A stretch of DNA of 50,691 nucleotides from the NCBI GenBank assembly GCA_009801015.1, contig VHZZ01000319.1, forward strand, positions 97,479-148,169. Reading direction: 5' to 3'. The stretch comes from Silene noctiflora (lineage: Eukaryota > Streptophyta > Magnoliopsida > Caryophyllales > Caryophyllaceae). The stretch's first letter is position 1, and each line of letters begins with the position of its first letter. The notes under the pieces were generated by a model. It saw nothing but the letters and a program-made list of their open reading frames with translations. It was not told the DNA's origin and made no database searches. Of the stretch, positions 1 through 10,540 are shown piece after piece. Position numbers and translations under genes: made by a program.

Positions 1-558
1 CTCTAAAAAGATACAAAAGAGATATGATACATATCAATTAGCTATCATACCAAATCACACGATATTATGGATATCAATTATCCATATTCTAACAAGGTCC
101 CTTCATAGTACAGGTGATCAACTATGAGTTTAGGTTGGAATGGGCGACTGGGCGAGTCTTACGTGAATCGTTTGTCCAATGAACAAGCGGATTAGAAGGT
201 TTGGGATGGGTAAGCGGATATAAGATGACTTTTTTCTGAGCCGAACAGTCCCTCTGTACTCTGTATTAGTAATTTAGCATAGCTGATAAAGTCAATGACG
301 GGTCTTATTTGTGAGTCGGTTTCCAAACATGCTCAATAATAATATTTTGTTGTAGTAACTCCCTTTACACCGGAAAAAAAAAATAAAAAAATCGAAAAAA
401 TGGTATGTGATTGAAATAAACAGATCTCAGTAGAAGACAAAGCAAGAACCAAGCCATATTTCTGCAGTTACTGTCTTACATTATGAACCACAGAATGTAA
501 GAAGTGTATCACAGCATGTAAGCCTTGATGTCCATAGGATTCTTTATTCGCTCGTCCT
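1..558. other. 5' flank of the NdhT-like gene, no gene seen
   Basis: This stretch is AT-rich and holds no open frame of note. It should contain the promoter and leader of the downstream plus-strand gene, but I see no clear TATA box close to position 559. A run of A residues lies at about 374-400. Confidence 0.4.
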
Positions 559-1590
559 ATGGCCTATGCAACAACTCCTTCATCTCCAATCTCCGCCTTC
601 CTTGACACCAAACACGACTATACATCACGGAGAAAGCAAGTTAGCAGAATCGCAACATCTAGAAGAAAGAATGTTGCTAAACTGACTGTATTAGCCATGG
701 CAGAAGATGCAGCGAAGCGACAGAGGGCGCCACCTGGGGTGGATACAAGGATTCATTGGGAGACAGAAGATGAAGGGTGGATCGGAGGGAGTAGTTCTGA
801 GGTTACAGAAGAACAACTTAAAGCTGAAGCTGATAAGGGTAATTTGTTGGGAGAGAAATTCTCTGAATTGCTTAACTCTTCTGATTCTCATTACAAGTAA
901 GTTTATCTATCTATCTATCTATATTAGTTGTTCATTTTACGACTCTCTCCGTTTTTCTGTTTCCTTCCCACTTCTCAAATTATGCGAGGAAAATTTTCAA
1001 ATTTCGGAATTTTAGGTCACAGATAGGCTGTCTAACGAGTATACTATCAGCGTTTTCTCTGAGGATTTACAGCGGAATTTTTGTACGTTAATAAGGATTA
1101 ATCCTTCCTGATATGAGTCGAACCACTAACAATTATTGTACTGACCTTACGACTCATTTTTCAATTCTGAAGGTTCTTAGGGGTTGCACCAGACGCGGAC
1201 CTTGAAGAAATAAAAACAGCCTACAGAAGATTAACAAAAGAGTACCACCCTGATACAACATCACTTCCTCTAAAAACAGCATCAGAAAAGTTCATGAGAC
1301 TAAGAGAAATCTACAATACTCTAAGCGACAACGAGAGACGGAGATTCTACGATTGGACATTGGCTCAAGAAGCAGCTAGTCTACAAGCCGAAAAAATGAG
1401 GATGAAACTTGAAGATCCATTTATACAGGATTTTAAGAATTATGAACCAGTTCCTGATATGGTAGATAGGCTTGGTGGAAAGAATATGAAATTGAGTGAT
1501 CAAGCTATGACTGCTCTTACTTTTGATATTATTGCTATTCTTGTTTCAATGTGTTGTATTGTTTATGTTATTTTTTTCAAAGAGTATTAA
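559..1590 (+). CDS. ndhT: NdhT-like J-domain subunit of the chloroplast NAD(P)H dehydrogenase-like complex (2 exons)
   Basis: Exons are 559-896 and 1173-1590, giving 251 residues. The intron starts GTAAGT at 897 and ends AG at 1171-1172, splitting a Lys codon. Residues 1 to about 45 are Ser/Thr/Arg/Lys-rich with few acids, which fits a plastid transit peptide. A J-like domain runs from about 114 to 185 with the HPD triplet at 138-140 and an 'IYNTLSDNERRRFYDW' end. One C-terminal transmembrane helix lies at about 229-248 with a short charged tail. In Arabidopsis this family (CRRJ/NdhT) belongs to the ferredoxin-binding subcomplex of the thylakoid NDH complex, which works in cyclic electron flow around photosystem I. 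Length and architecture match that family closely. It has been described as a membrane-anchored J protein, so a chaperone role is possible but unproven. The assignment is from recalled family features, not a search. Confidence 0.88.
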
Positions 1591-1907
1591 ATTTGGTGTA
1601 TAAATTTGTGTATATATATAGATAATTATACATTTATACTCGAGATTAAGAAATTAAAATGAACTTTTATTAGTTATGACTTGTGACCTTTTATACTACT
1701 ATTGTTTTCGGTTCACAATATTTGAATTTTACGCCTGGTAGGTTTAGTATCCCGATAGTATGTATCAATGGATCACAAATTGTGGTCGGGAATTAACGAC
1801 ATTTAAACAAGTTCTTTAGAATTTATGGCATGAAATTTTGATTAGTTCAAGTTGATAGCCCCAGAAATGTCGATAATAGATGGGTAGTTTTACAATTCAA
1901 ATTGATT
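1591..1907. other. NdhT 3' flank, no gene seen
   Basis: AT-rich DNA follows the NdhT stop codon and should hold the 3'UTR and poly(A) site. No gene is visible. Confidence 0.4.
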
Positions 1908-2403
1908 TTTTTTTTTTTTTGGCAACGGTAAAAAGAGGGTTTATACAAAAGGCATTTAACTCTTGGTCAAATGCACTTATTCTAATTAAACAATACACAT
2001 GAGCAAAACGGTAAATACATTGGTAAGGAAAAGCGTGTTGGCAGTGAACGGACTGCCGAACACGAATTTCAACTTCTCTTTTCTCTGCATGCCTCACATC
2101 TTCCGAGAACAAATGAGTCTTCCGGACCGCCAAGAAATACCAAGGTGTACTTACGCCACAAGGACGTTGAAAAGAATGGCGGCCTCCAAAGGAGATAAGT
2201 CTCCTACACCTTGTAACACCTTCACTGCGAACAAGAACCTCATAACCAAGGACAGTAAGATAGTAGAAAATAAGCGAAAAAGAAATCACACCGATCAACT
2301 CCCAAACCAACGTCGTTTCATAAGACGAGATGGACACAACACATACCAGATGTAAAGTTACCATTGCGATTAATAGAAACACAACTTGAGTTGTTGAAAT
2401 CAT
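1897..2403 (-). pseudogene. poly(A)-ended retroposed-looking segment with a broken membrane-protein frame
   Basis: Read on the minus strand, an ATG at 2403 opens a hydrophobic stretch with two likely membrane spans. The sequence ends at about 1908 in a run of 14 or so A residues (T on the plus strand), as expected for an LINE-, SINE- or mRNA-derived insertion. In another minus frame a clean coding-looking end is visible (about 2290-2180, containing 'GVGDLSPLEAAILFNVLVA' then a stop). The two halves are therefore out of frame, suggesting a frameshift or an ageing copy. I cannot name the parent gene or find a target-site duplication by eye. It could instead be a short uncharacterised membrane-protein gene on the minus strand. 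Confidence 0.3.
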
Positions 2404-2439
2404 GATTTTAGACAAATGTTGATAATAATGTTTGTTAAT

Positions 2440-2740
2440 TTTATCCGATAAAATTATTAAACAACTCGACTCCCGATTCAAACAACTCGACTCCCGATTC
2501 GAGGAATCTAGGTACTCCATATAAGCCAAACCAATATGACTCAACCCAAATGTTAATTGTTGCAAACTGGTCATAATTTCTTAAAAACTTGATAATAATT
2601 ACCCAAAAATGGCCGGATTTGAAACTACCCGACTCAACCCAAATTCTTGCAAACTTGGAAATAACCTGACCCAAACTGATTAGATTCGAACCTAACCCAT
2701 TTGACCTGTTTGTCAAGTCTGAGGCCCAATGAAAAGCAAT
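2440..2740. repeat. GGGTC/GACCC-type dispersed repeat (short block)
   Basis: The block repeats words such as 'cgactcccgattc' (twice, at about 2467 and 2489) and 'gacccaaa', 'cctaaccc', 'caaccc'. These are the complement of the GGGTC/GGGTT-rich blocks at about 39.8-40.5 kb and 43.9-44.45 kb. No protein is evident. Confidence 0.4.
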
Positions 2741-2819
2741 CACTATTCACTACTCATCAATGAAAATTCTTGTACAGTTGTACCATTCCAATCATTATTT
2801 ATGATTGGACAAATAGGAG

Positions 2820-2829
2820 TATATAAATA
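2820..2829 (+). promoter_or_regulatory. TATA box of the COX7c-like gene
   Basis: The sequence TATATAAATA lies 62 bases upstream of the start codon at 2891. CCAAT words in both orientations (about 2787-2808) lie just upstream. The spacing implies a leader of only about 30-40 bases, typical of a short compact plant promoter. Confidence 0.55.
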
Positions 2830-2890
2830 CATGTAATTTTCTCGAATTCTTGCAATTTGCATCATTTTTTCTCCCATTTTCTCCGCAACA

Positions 2891-4817
2891 ATGGCGATGA
2901 GCAACGGATTACGATCATGTGCATCAAAGTTGATGAATTCTTCTAAACCCATCTTATCTAACCCAGGTATAATTTAATACAATCATCTTATAAATCTTGG
3001 TTTCTTTTCAATTCTGCATTTCATGTGATTTATTAATAGTTTAATGCCAAAATCTCATGATTTTTATTGATCTAATTAATGGGGCATTGTTATTTTTTTA
3101 TTAATTCTTCTTCTTGATGATAAAGTTGTTATCTTTTACTGTATATATGTACGCTTCCCGGTCAATTCTTTACGTTTACTTTCGGCACAATAGATGATAG
3201 ATGAGGGAAAGAATTTTGCTTTAAAAAATAAAAATGGTGAAAAAGAAATTTGCACATGTGAAGAACCTTTTACAAATTATAAACGGAAACGTAAGTAAAT
3301 GACTGAGACACCCAAATAAGAACGCAAAGAAATGACCGGATACAATGAGTTATAACCTTAAGTTGCAAAAATTTATACTCCCTCCGTCCCGGTCATTTGT
3401 TGTCTTTTCCATTTTGGATGTCAGTCAATTGTTGTTTTTTCTATTTTAAGAATGCATTTGACGAGCAATTTGATCATTCACACTCAATTTAGTCCACTTG
3501 TAATCTAATAATTGACTCCCTCCTCTTTCCTTGGTCTTTGTGCCAAAACCAAATGACAACTATTGACGGGGACAGAGGGAGTAATTGAATTGCTCAAATT
3601 CTGGAATGATAGCTGTATTGTGTATCTAACGTCGATTTCTATTTAAGTGTTGTTTTGGTCTTGAATTGCTCAATTTCATTCTTGAGGAAGAGCTTGCGAT
3701 CTTGTTAATCGAATTGTTGGGTTTGTTTAGGATGTTGGTTTGATGGAATTGTTATATTTTGATGTGTTATGTTATCTTTTTGGGAAATTTTACGTGGTAT
3801 CCCTCCATTGTCGCATCTCCATGGACGTCTTAGGGAGATAGGGTTAGAACGCCATACTCAGCTTCGCGACTGATATTAGAAAATTAGGACTTAGGAGCCC
3901 TTTTGTCATTGTTCGGCTGAGTTGAGACGCTAGGAATTCAGGTCAATTACTAATGTAGCTGAGATATGCGGAACTTTCATAGAGTTTGTCAAACAGTGTT
4001 AATTTGAAACGCTAGGAATTCAGGTCAAACAGTGTTCATTTGTAACAATGTAACCTCAGAATTTTGCCAGTGTCGGTTAAGATTTCAGAACGTAGTATGT
4101 GAATGCTATCTGTGTGTCTATTTGAACAATAGGCTAGTAATTCGACAGATCATTGAGGACCAAGATGCAATTCGTAGTTGTGTAATCGTAGTTCATCAAT
4201 GATTAACCTCTTGGCTATGAGCTTGAGTTTAGACAAGACCTTGACATCAGGAGATCGTTTTAATTTTTCTTTCCCATCACTGAAACTGCGTTTTTCTTGA
4301 GTGTAATCATACATTGCTACTTCCAATTTATACGATCTCCTATACATAAAAAGTTGGAGACTTTGACAATCTGTAAAAAAATTCTGAGTCTATACACATA
4401 TAAGCCAGGGAGTTCATATTCGTTCTTTACCCCCACAAAACATGTTTAGAAAGGAAACATAAACTATTGACTGTACAGACTTAATTGGAATGTAATAGCG
4501 AGTTTCTTTTCATTGTTACTTCTAACAAACGCTGACATTACAAGAAACTAATTTTTTGATATTTGTATCAGGAATATTAATAATGTATGTGATTTTTTTC
4601 AGCAAGCCGAGAATTTCACTCAAGCGGAATGAAAATGATGGGTGGACATGGGCATGACGAACCATTCTATCTCCACGCCAAACACATGTACAACTTGGAC
4701 AGGATGAAACACCAGAAGGTGGTAATGCCTCTTGCTGTCTTATGTGCCTTTTCTATTGGCGTTGCTGTACCTATCTACGCAGTCGTCTTCCAGCAAAAGA
4801 AGACCGCCTCTGGTTGA
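2891..4817 (+). CDS. small mitochondrial inner-membrane protein, probable cytochrome c oxidase subunit 7c-like (2 exons)
   Basis: Exons are 2891-2966 and 4603-4817, giving 96 residues. The intron runs 2967-4602 (GTATAA...TTTTTTTCAG). Residues 1-34 are basic and hydroxylated with no acid before Glu29, consistent with a mitochondrial presequence. Then comes a His/Gly-rich patch (GGHGHDEPFYLHAKHMYNLD, 39-58), one membrane span at about 65-88, and a QQKKTASG tail. The spacing of the aromatic patch, the helix containing 'VAVP' and the basic tail resembles the single-span COX7c subunit of complex IV. Plant complex IV preparations contain small single-span proteins of this kind. The family link is by recalled similarity and shape, so the exact subunit name is uncertain. 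The second exon starts immediately after a pyrimidine tract, which supports the splice choice. Confidence 0.68.
3151..3343. mobile_element. degenerate Stowaway-like MITE in the COX7c-like intron
   Basis: The left end reads 'cccggtcaattctttacg' (about 3157-3174). The complement of the right end reads 'ccggtcatttctttgcgtt' (about 3321-3339). These are imperfect terminal inverted repeats of roughly 20-25 bases around a ~190-bp AT-rich core. The 'CGGTCA' word is the same as in the adjacent better-preserved Stowaway copy. The outermost TIR bases have decayed, so the limits are approximate. Confidence 0.5.
3378..3581. mobile_element. Stowaway (Tc1/mariner) MITE in the COX7c-like intron
   Basis: A 204-bp element starts CTCCCTCCGTCCC and ends GGGACAGAGGGAG, flanked by TA on both sides (3376-3377 and 3582-3583). 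That end sequence and the TA target duplication are diagnostic of plant Stowaway MITEs. It has no coding capacity. It lies within the intron and leaves the splice signals of the gene intact. Confidence 0.88.
3927..4042. repeat. short interleaved direct repeats in the COX7c-like intron
   Basis: 'acgctaggaattcaggtcaa' occurs at about 3927 and again at about 4009. 'gtcaaacagtgtt' also occurs twice, at about 3989 and 4024. They form a local duplication with a period of about 82 bases. No function is apparent. Confidence 0.5.
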
Positions 4818-5644
4818 GTTTACCATACTATACTGCTTTCCTGCTCATCTGGTAGCACTAGCACATTATTTAGCAGTATTTGTTTTACGCACTGTGAGGA
4901 AAGATTATCATGACAGCCATAGTTTCGACAGTTTTGCCTAGAAATAATTTTTTTAATTCTCGTCTTACAACTTTGAAAGATGATTGTGAAATAAGAATTC
5001 CGTAAAAATGGCTTAAATTGCTATTTATAATCCCCGTTGCTGGCTTGCTGCCATACTTTTCAGTTCAGTTCATTTGTCCCTGATTTTTTCGGCACTACAG
5101 CTTCATACTTTCTACTGTACATTACAAATTTACAATTCAAGTGAAACAAGTCACCTACAATCATCCGCAAACGAATTATATGGGACGGTTTTACACACCG
5201 TATTATCTGCAAGTAAAAATAAGTCCGGAATGCAGAAGCGTTTAAATTGATCTCACTAAGTGCCAATCTCACAAACTTGAGGCGTTTTGAAGTTTTTGAA
5301 AACCGTATTTGTAAGGTGCTATGCGAAGAACTGTATCTCTAGCTTGATGGGAACTGTGTCTAAAAAGACTGTAATCTAACCTAAGCAATCAACAGATTCA
5401 ACACGTATTTCGGCCCAGAAACGAACCATTTTGATTATGAATATTTTGAGGAAAAATGTCTTTCGTCATGAACATTAACAAGAAGCTAGTTTTTGCAGAC
5501 AATATAGTACACAAGCCGACCTTGAAATCAGCCCAAGAATGGCAAGAAAATGCCAAAGAATAAACGTTGGCGAAATTACATGTAAACCATTTTAGCATCT
5601 CTGGGATTGGCTTTGTCGATACTACTTACTAATTTTTGTTCGAT
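4818..5644. other. convergent 3' flanks of the COX7c-like gene and the invertase
   Basis: About 830 bases separate the plus-strand stop at 4817 from the minus-strand invertase stop at 5645. Both 3'UTRs must lie here. I see no further gene, and the small open frames have no recognisable features. Confidence 0.5.
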
Positions 5645-8600
5645 TTAGCATGTCCAAGATGACGATCTCTTGATCAATGGTTTCATCAACTTGTCTTCCT
5701 CGTGTGAGATCATGGTCAAGTGTGATGGATCCTCTAACATCATTTTTGCCACCAGATATCCAGCAATCGACCATGTCTGGTATTTCCGAGCTTGTTTGCC
5801 AATAAACCTACCGAGTTTCCCATCATAGTATTCAGGCCAGCCATCTTTGAGCAATCGTTGCTCGGTAAGATCAATGGCCTTTCTAGCAATCTGTGGGCGA
5901 CCAGTCTTGATGCAGGCAGCAGTCAACATCCATAGAAGAACTGGCGATTTCCGAGAAAAAAAGGGCCAAAAAAAGCAAAAATCCAATGAATAAAATTAAG
6001 TATGGAGCATGGTTCCACAATGGCAAAGCACAAGAACTTGTGTAAGACACTCATACATGTGAGACGATCAATTAAATATGTAGTACTTCGTATCAAATAT
6101 TGACAATTACTAAAGGGACTTGCTAAATCCCACGCACTAAATTACTCAATCCCGCGCATTTATCCCCTTTATTACGGATATACCCCTATCATTTCTCAAG
6201 AATTAAAACCCCCAAAAATGGCTCCCAATCACCGACACTCTCCCTCACCACCATCCTAGCGCCACCGACCACCCCTCCACACCACCATCCCCACGCCGAT
6301 GCCTTTACAATCCCTCAAGGTTGCCACAACCCTCCCTAGAACTCGGCGCTGCAACAATCCTTGCACTCGACGCCACACAGCCGCGATAATGATTTCACGC
6401 GTGGGTACTGGGGACGTTGAGTTGATCGACGAGCAGGGTGTGGGGACGGCGGTGCGTTTGATGACAAGACGACGACAGTTGGGTCCACGGACCATCAGTG
6501 ACGACTCGAGCACATATACCATCTGTTCGACTCGCAGGAATGAATTGGGACGGGGATGGGTAGATTTGCGAGAGGGCGGTGCGGTCGGCGACTCGACGGC
6601 ACGGGGATGAGCAAGGGCGAATGGGGCTGCTGGAGGGGTGGTCAGGTGGTGACGGGACGGGGAAGGGACTGATAGTTTAGGGCTTTCCTTTTTTTTCAAA
6701 GGAAGGGTAGGATTGGAAAAAATTGACAAAATGCGTAGGATTTAGTAAAAATTTGCGCGGGATTTAGCAATTACGTTACAACACATAAGAAACTAAAAAA
6801 TATCCATATTCCATATTTAGTCAAGGCCTTCTAGGTGATTTAATTAAAAATCGCGCTAGCTCTAAATGTGCTCGTAAATTGCTCAAAAGACCAATCAATC
6901 CAAGAAAGAGAAAAAAGAATTTCGGAGCAGTAGTTGTTCTTCATCTTGTTGGAATCATTAGTCTAATGACTCTAATCACATATTTATACTAGGTAACCAA
7001 CATACGTTATTAGACAAGAACTCGATATACTCTTTAAACACCCAATATACTTTCACTTCCATACGAAGTATAAGATTAAGGTAACTCAACAACTGAAGTA
7101 CTGAACACAAGATATGTCAGGGCACAAGAGGCATGAAAAAGAGGCAAACCTGGCCATGATCCGCCGTTGTGGTAGCTCCATCTGGTGTTTTTAGGATCAC
7201 ATCCAGTGACAATTCGCCATTCATGACTTTCTATGGCAGGATAGCAAATTTTCAAGGGCATTTCTCCCACCAGCTCTTCCCACCGTTCTTCAATGAGATC
7301 CATAATTGCCGTGGATTGCTCAGGAGTTGCAAGAGAACATAGTATGGCAATACAGTTGCCCAAGGCAAACCACCGGAAATCCATCCTAGCTGGGCTGACA
7401 TTACCGATGAAGTAACCACCTCGACAAGGCATGAAATCAAAAACCCACTCGGGAATTGAATCGGGAATGACATTGAACTTATTCACTGCAGTATGAGAAT
7501 ATTCCTCTGTTTTGTAGCGGTAGATATCATTAAGCTGACGGAAATCAAGCCAAAAGTAACTTCGCATGTGAAAACTTAACGCGTGTAAACGCTTCACTAT
7601 TCTTTCAATACACTCTTTCCCTTCCGCATCATGTTTAAGCAAGGCTAATGCACATCTCAGTGACATGAAGAAAAGCGCTTGGATTTCAATAGGATAGCCA
7701 TAAACACCCTGCAATATAATCATCACGTAAGAAATGAATGTACAGAAAATGAGCACATAGTCTTGCAGAAAACTCGCAGCAAAGCTGTCAATGGTTATAT
7801 CAACGGTAAAATAAGAGATAGAGTAAGTCTTGTGTGAGACGAAAAAAAACAAGATTAATGGCAGCAAATATTTGCGTTGAAGCAGACAACAGTAAAAAGA
7901 TTAATGCTAGAAACGACTGTGATCGTGGCAAGGGATTACAAGCATAAATAAGACAGCACGTCTGTAGCATTAATTAATTGTGAATATTTTCCAATAACAT
8001 TAATATGTGATGAGTGTGAAGTAAAACAATTTAATGTTGACGCAAATAGAATCACTGCTGTAGACAGTTCCGAACTCGAGCTCCTCAGTATGATTTTGTT
8101 AGGTCCTACATGGTAGTAACAGACTGAGGCTTTTTATAGAAAGAATCTACATTCCACTCCTATAGACATTCTGGTAGTCAAAACTTACAAGGAGCTCAAT
8201 ATAAGCATTAAAGAAAGCAGATTCATAAAACATCCAAAACACGGTGAAGTCAATAATGGCGGAAATCCCTAGGCAGTAATTTACCATTCTTCGATCAATC
8301 ATTGAGCAACCATCTGCACAGAGTAGGGTGGGAAACGTATCAAACCCCTCCGACAAACATAGAGTCAGAATAAGTTTTATTCCTTTCTGACATTCTGGTG
8401 ATTCCGACAATGACATATCTCCTGTTGACTTCGTATATGCACGAAGCAGAATAATCCACCAGAAGCCTGAGTCAACTGGTGCAACTCGTCCTATTGCACT
8501 CTCACCAAAATCCGCAACAATAGTATCTGTTTTTCGGACAGGATCATGAAGCACCTTGAAACTGGCTGGCATTGCTCCTTCCCCGAGCTTGAATCGGTCA

Positions 8601-9356
8601 ACTCTCTTTTCCCAAGCCTGAAGCTGCAGTGTTTTTAACAAGAAGTTCTTGACTATATCTGGCTCACCATTCATAAGAAACGCTAGCGCACTAGGCACAA
8701 AATCCCGTACAAAAACCTGAAAAGTAAAGCATAGTTGTAAAGTGGCATGAGTGTCTTGCGTTACTAAATATTAAATAGCCAAAACTGCTTCATTCTTCCA
8801 TGAAAAAACTTTCCACTGTATTTACACACATTTAATGAGCACAATAATATGCGGACAGAAATGTAGCTGTCGAAAGATGTGGGTCATACACTATATTTAC
8901 CATTTTACCACAACATACAGAAACAGGAAGCATTTCAACTATGAAGTTTATTCATGGAAACCAGAAAATAAAAGTTACCTGGTCATAATTGAGAACTTCT
9001 TCTGAGGCATGATCATAAGCAGCGATTGTGCCAACAGGCTGTCCTCTGAAGTGCACCATAGATCGTCGGAGAGCCTCCCAAGCTTCGGCAACCATAGGAT
9101 GGGGTTCGAAAGAATTCCGAGCAGATGAAGCAGGGGTATCAAAACCTGACCTTGCACCAGGGGAGTACATATTTTCAAAGTTATCCACACTCCCTTTAGT
9201 CAGACCAATGGATAACTCGCTCAATGACCTCTCATCAAATGACCTCTGCCTCTCGATATTCAGCCTCGGCTTATCAAGGAGTTTTGAAAGGTCAAAATCA
9301 TCCATCTCAGAGATCGAGGCATGGGAGCTCACCTTTCTAAGCCCAACTCCTTCCAT
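5645..9356 (-). CDS. alkaline/neutral invertase, GH100 family (4 coding exons)
   Basis: Minus-strand coding exons are 9356-8979, 8716-8285, 7708-7150 and 5940-5645, giving 554 residues. All junctions are GT-AG and keep frame. The protein hydrolyses sucrose to glucose and fructose at neutral to alkaline pH. The N-terminus ([20 protein letters not shown], then '[16 protein letters not shown]') lacks a transit or signal peptide and is typical of cytosolic CINV1-type isoforms. The catalytic domain covers about 95-530. It includes '[18 protein letters not shown]', whose Asp at about 208 is a likely catalytic acid by homology, plus '[13 protein letters not shown]' and '[12 protein letters not shown]'. 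The C-terminal '[10 protein letters not shown]' is conserved in the family. Length matches usual members (about 550). Intron 3 (7149-5941) contains a transposon-like insertion. A distant TATA box and CT-rich leader near 11.1 kb suggest a 5'UTR intron. No break in the reading frame is seen. Confidence 0.95.
6104..6774. mobile_element. inverted-repeat element with a GC-rich core inside invertase intron 3
   Basis: The left end reads 'tgctaaatcccacgcac' at 6121 and the right end is the complement 'tgctaaatcccgcgca' ending at 6769. Each end carries a second copy of the motif (an 'aatcccgcgca' near 6150 on the left and an 'ctaaatcctacgca' complement near 6735 on the right). The core, about 6220-6665, is markedly GC-rich against an AT-rich intron and is open on both strands. 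Candidate flanking direct repeats 'caattac' occur at 6104-6110 and 6768-6774, but the fit to the TIR boundary is imperfect. The shape resembles a non-autonomous or gene-fragment-carrying (Pack-type) DNA transposon. The source of the core is not recognised. Confidence 0.6.
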
Positions 9357-9729
9357 TATTTATAAACTCTTGCTCAAAGATACGCACTCGCAACTGTACA
9401 ATTAATCTACATAATTATAAGCATTTCATAAGAATTTGACATTGTCAAACGTATGAGAAAACCTAAAACAAAGACTTAATACAATAATATATAAGCTCTG
9501 CTCTCCAGCATGGAAATTGGAGATACATTATCTCCAAAAAAAAAATACTCTTCTTCAACCTCCTACTAACATATTGTTCAAAACAAGATGCATGCATCTT
9601 CGGCAAGCCACAAATAAATATATACCATGAATCTTTATTTACATATGCGCACTACGACAAACACCACCCACTACGACAAACACCACCACCATAATCGATC
9701 TATTGGGTTCAACGGACAAAGGAGGTCCA

Positions 9730-9960
9730 GGTGTATGCAGCCATATCCTTACGTAAATTAAATTAGTTTTACAGTTATCTCTAAACAATAGACATTAACT
9801 AGTTAACTAACTATAGCACTATTAACGTCCAGGGAAGCGGGAAGCTCAAATGTACGCAATCTTATCCATGACCATGCCCTTATATAAATTAGATTAGTTT
9901 AACGGTTATCACCAAACAATACACACTAATCATTTAACTAACTACACAGCCTACAAAAAT
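9730..9960. repeat. degenerate outer copies of the invertase leader-intron repeat
   Basis: Two diverged ~115-120-bp units share 'gcagccatatcc' or 'cgcaatcttatcc' cores, 'aaattagattagttt', 'ttatc.c.aaacaat' and 'tta.ctaactac' words. They precede the cleaner array that begins at about 9961. Just before them, a short unit ('cactacgacaaacaccac') is repeated twice at about 9651-9690. Confidence 0.5.
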
Positions 9961-10540
9961 CTCTATTACAACCACATTTTTTATAGATCGGGTTGATATT
10001 AAAGTCTAGTGAAGCTCAAATTTACGCAACCTTATCCATAAACAATTAAATCATGCGAAGTACAGTGGAGTATTTCCATACATCTCTACTACAACCACAT
10101 TTTTATGGATCGGGTTGATATTAAAGTCTAGGAGAGCCTAGATGTTCCCAACCTTATTCCTACCCAATTACATAAAAGTATATTTCCATACATCTCTATT
10201 ACGACCACATTTTTATGGATCAAATCGATATTAAGGCCTAAAGAAGCTCAAATGTACGCAAACTTATCCATAACCAATTAACCTACTACATAAGAGTATT
10301 TCCATACATCTTTATTACAACCACATTTTTATGGATAAGGTCGATATTAAAGTCTAGAAGAGCTTAGATGTACGCAACCTTATCCATAACCAATTAAACC
10401 TACCTAAAGTATATTTCCATACATCTCTATTACAACCACATTTATTTATGGATCAGGTCGATATTAAGGCCTGCAGAAGCTCAAATGTATGCAACCTTAT
10501 CCATAACCAATTAAAACCTATACAAAAGATTATTTCCACG
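9961..10540. repeat. minisatellite array, five ~115-bp units
   Basis: Five tandem units begin at about 9961, 10084, 10194, 10310 and 10425. Each starts 'ctctattacaaccacattt', continues with 'atggatc.ggt.gatatta', then 'gaagctcaaatgtacgcaa' and 'cttatccataaccaatta', and ends 'tatttccatacat'. Units differ by scattered substitutions and small indels, so the array is not brand new. It sits between the inferred transcription start and the start codon of the invertase gene. Confidence 0.85.

Noticed and set aside
691-891. Minus-strand open frame within NdhT exon 1
   Set aside because: It is the complement of a well-supported coding exon and its product has no family features.
2743-2952. Minus-strand open frame over the COX7c-like first exon and promoter
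   Set aside because: The plus strand carries a TATA box, a presequence-like exon and a matching second exon, so the minus frame is a by-product.
6256-6729. 157-residue minus-strand frame in invertase intron 3
   Set aside because: It lies in the GC-rich core of an inverted-repeat element. Both strands are open because of base composition, and no domain is recognisable.
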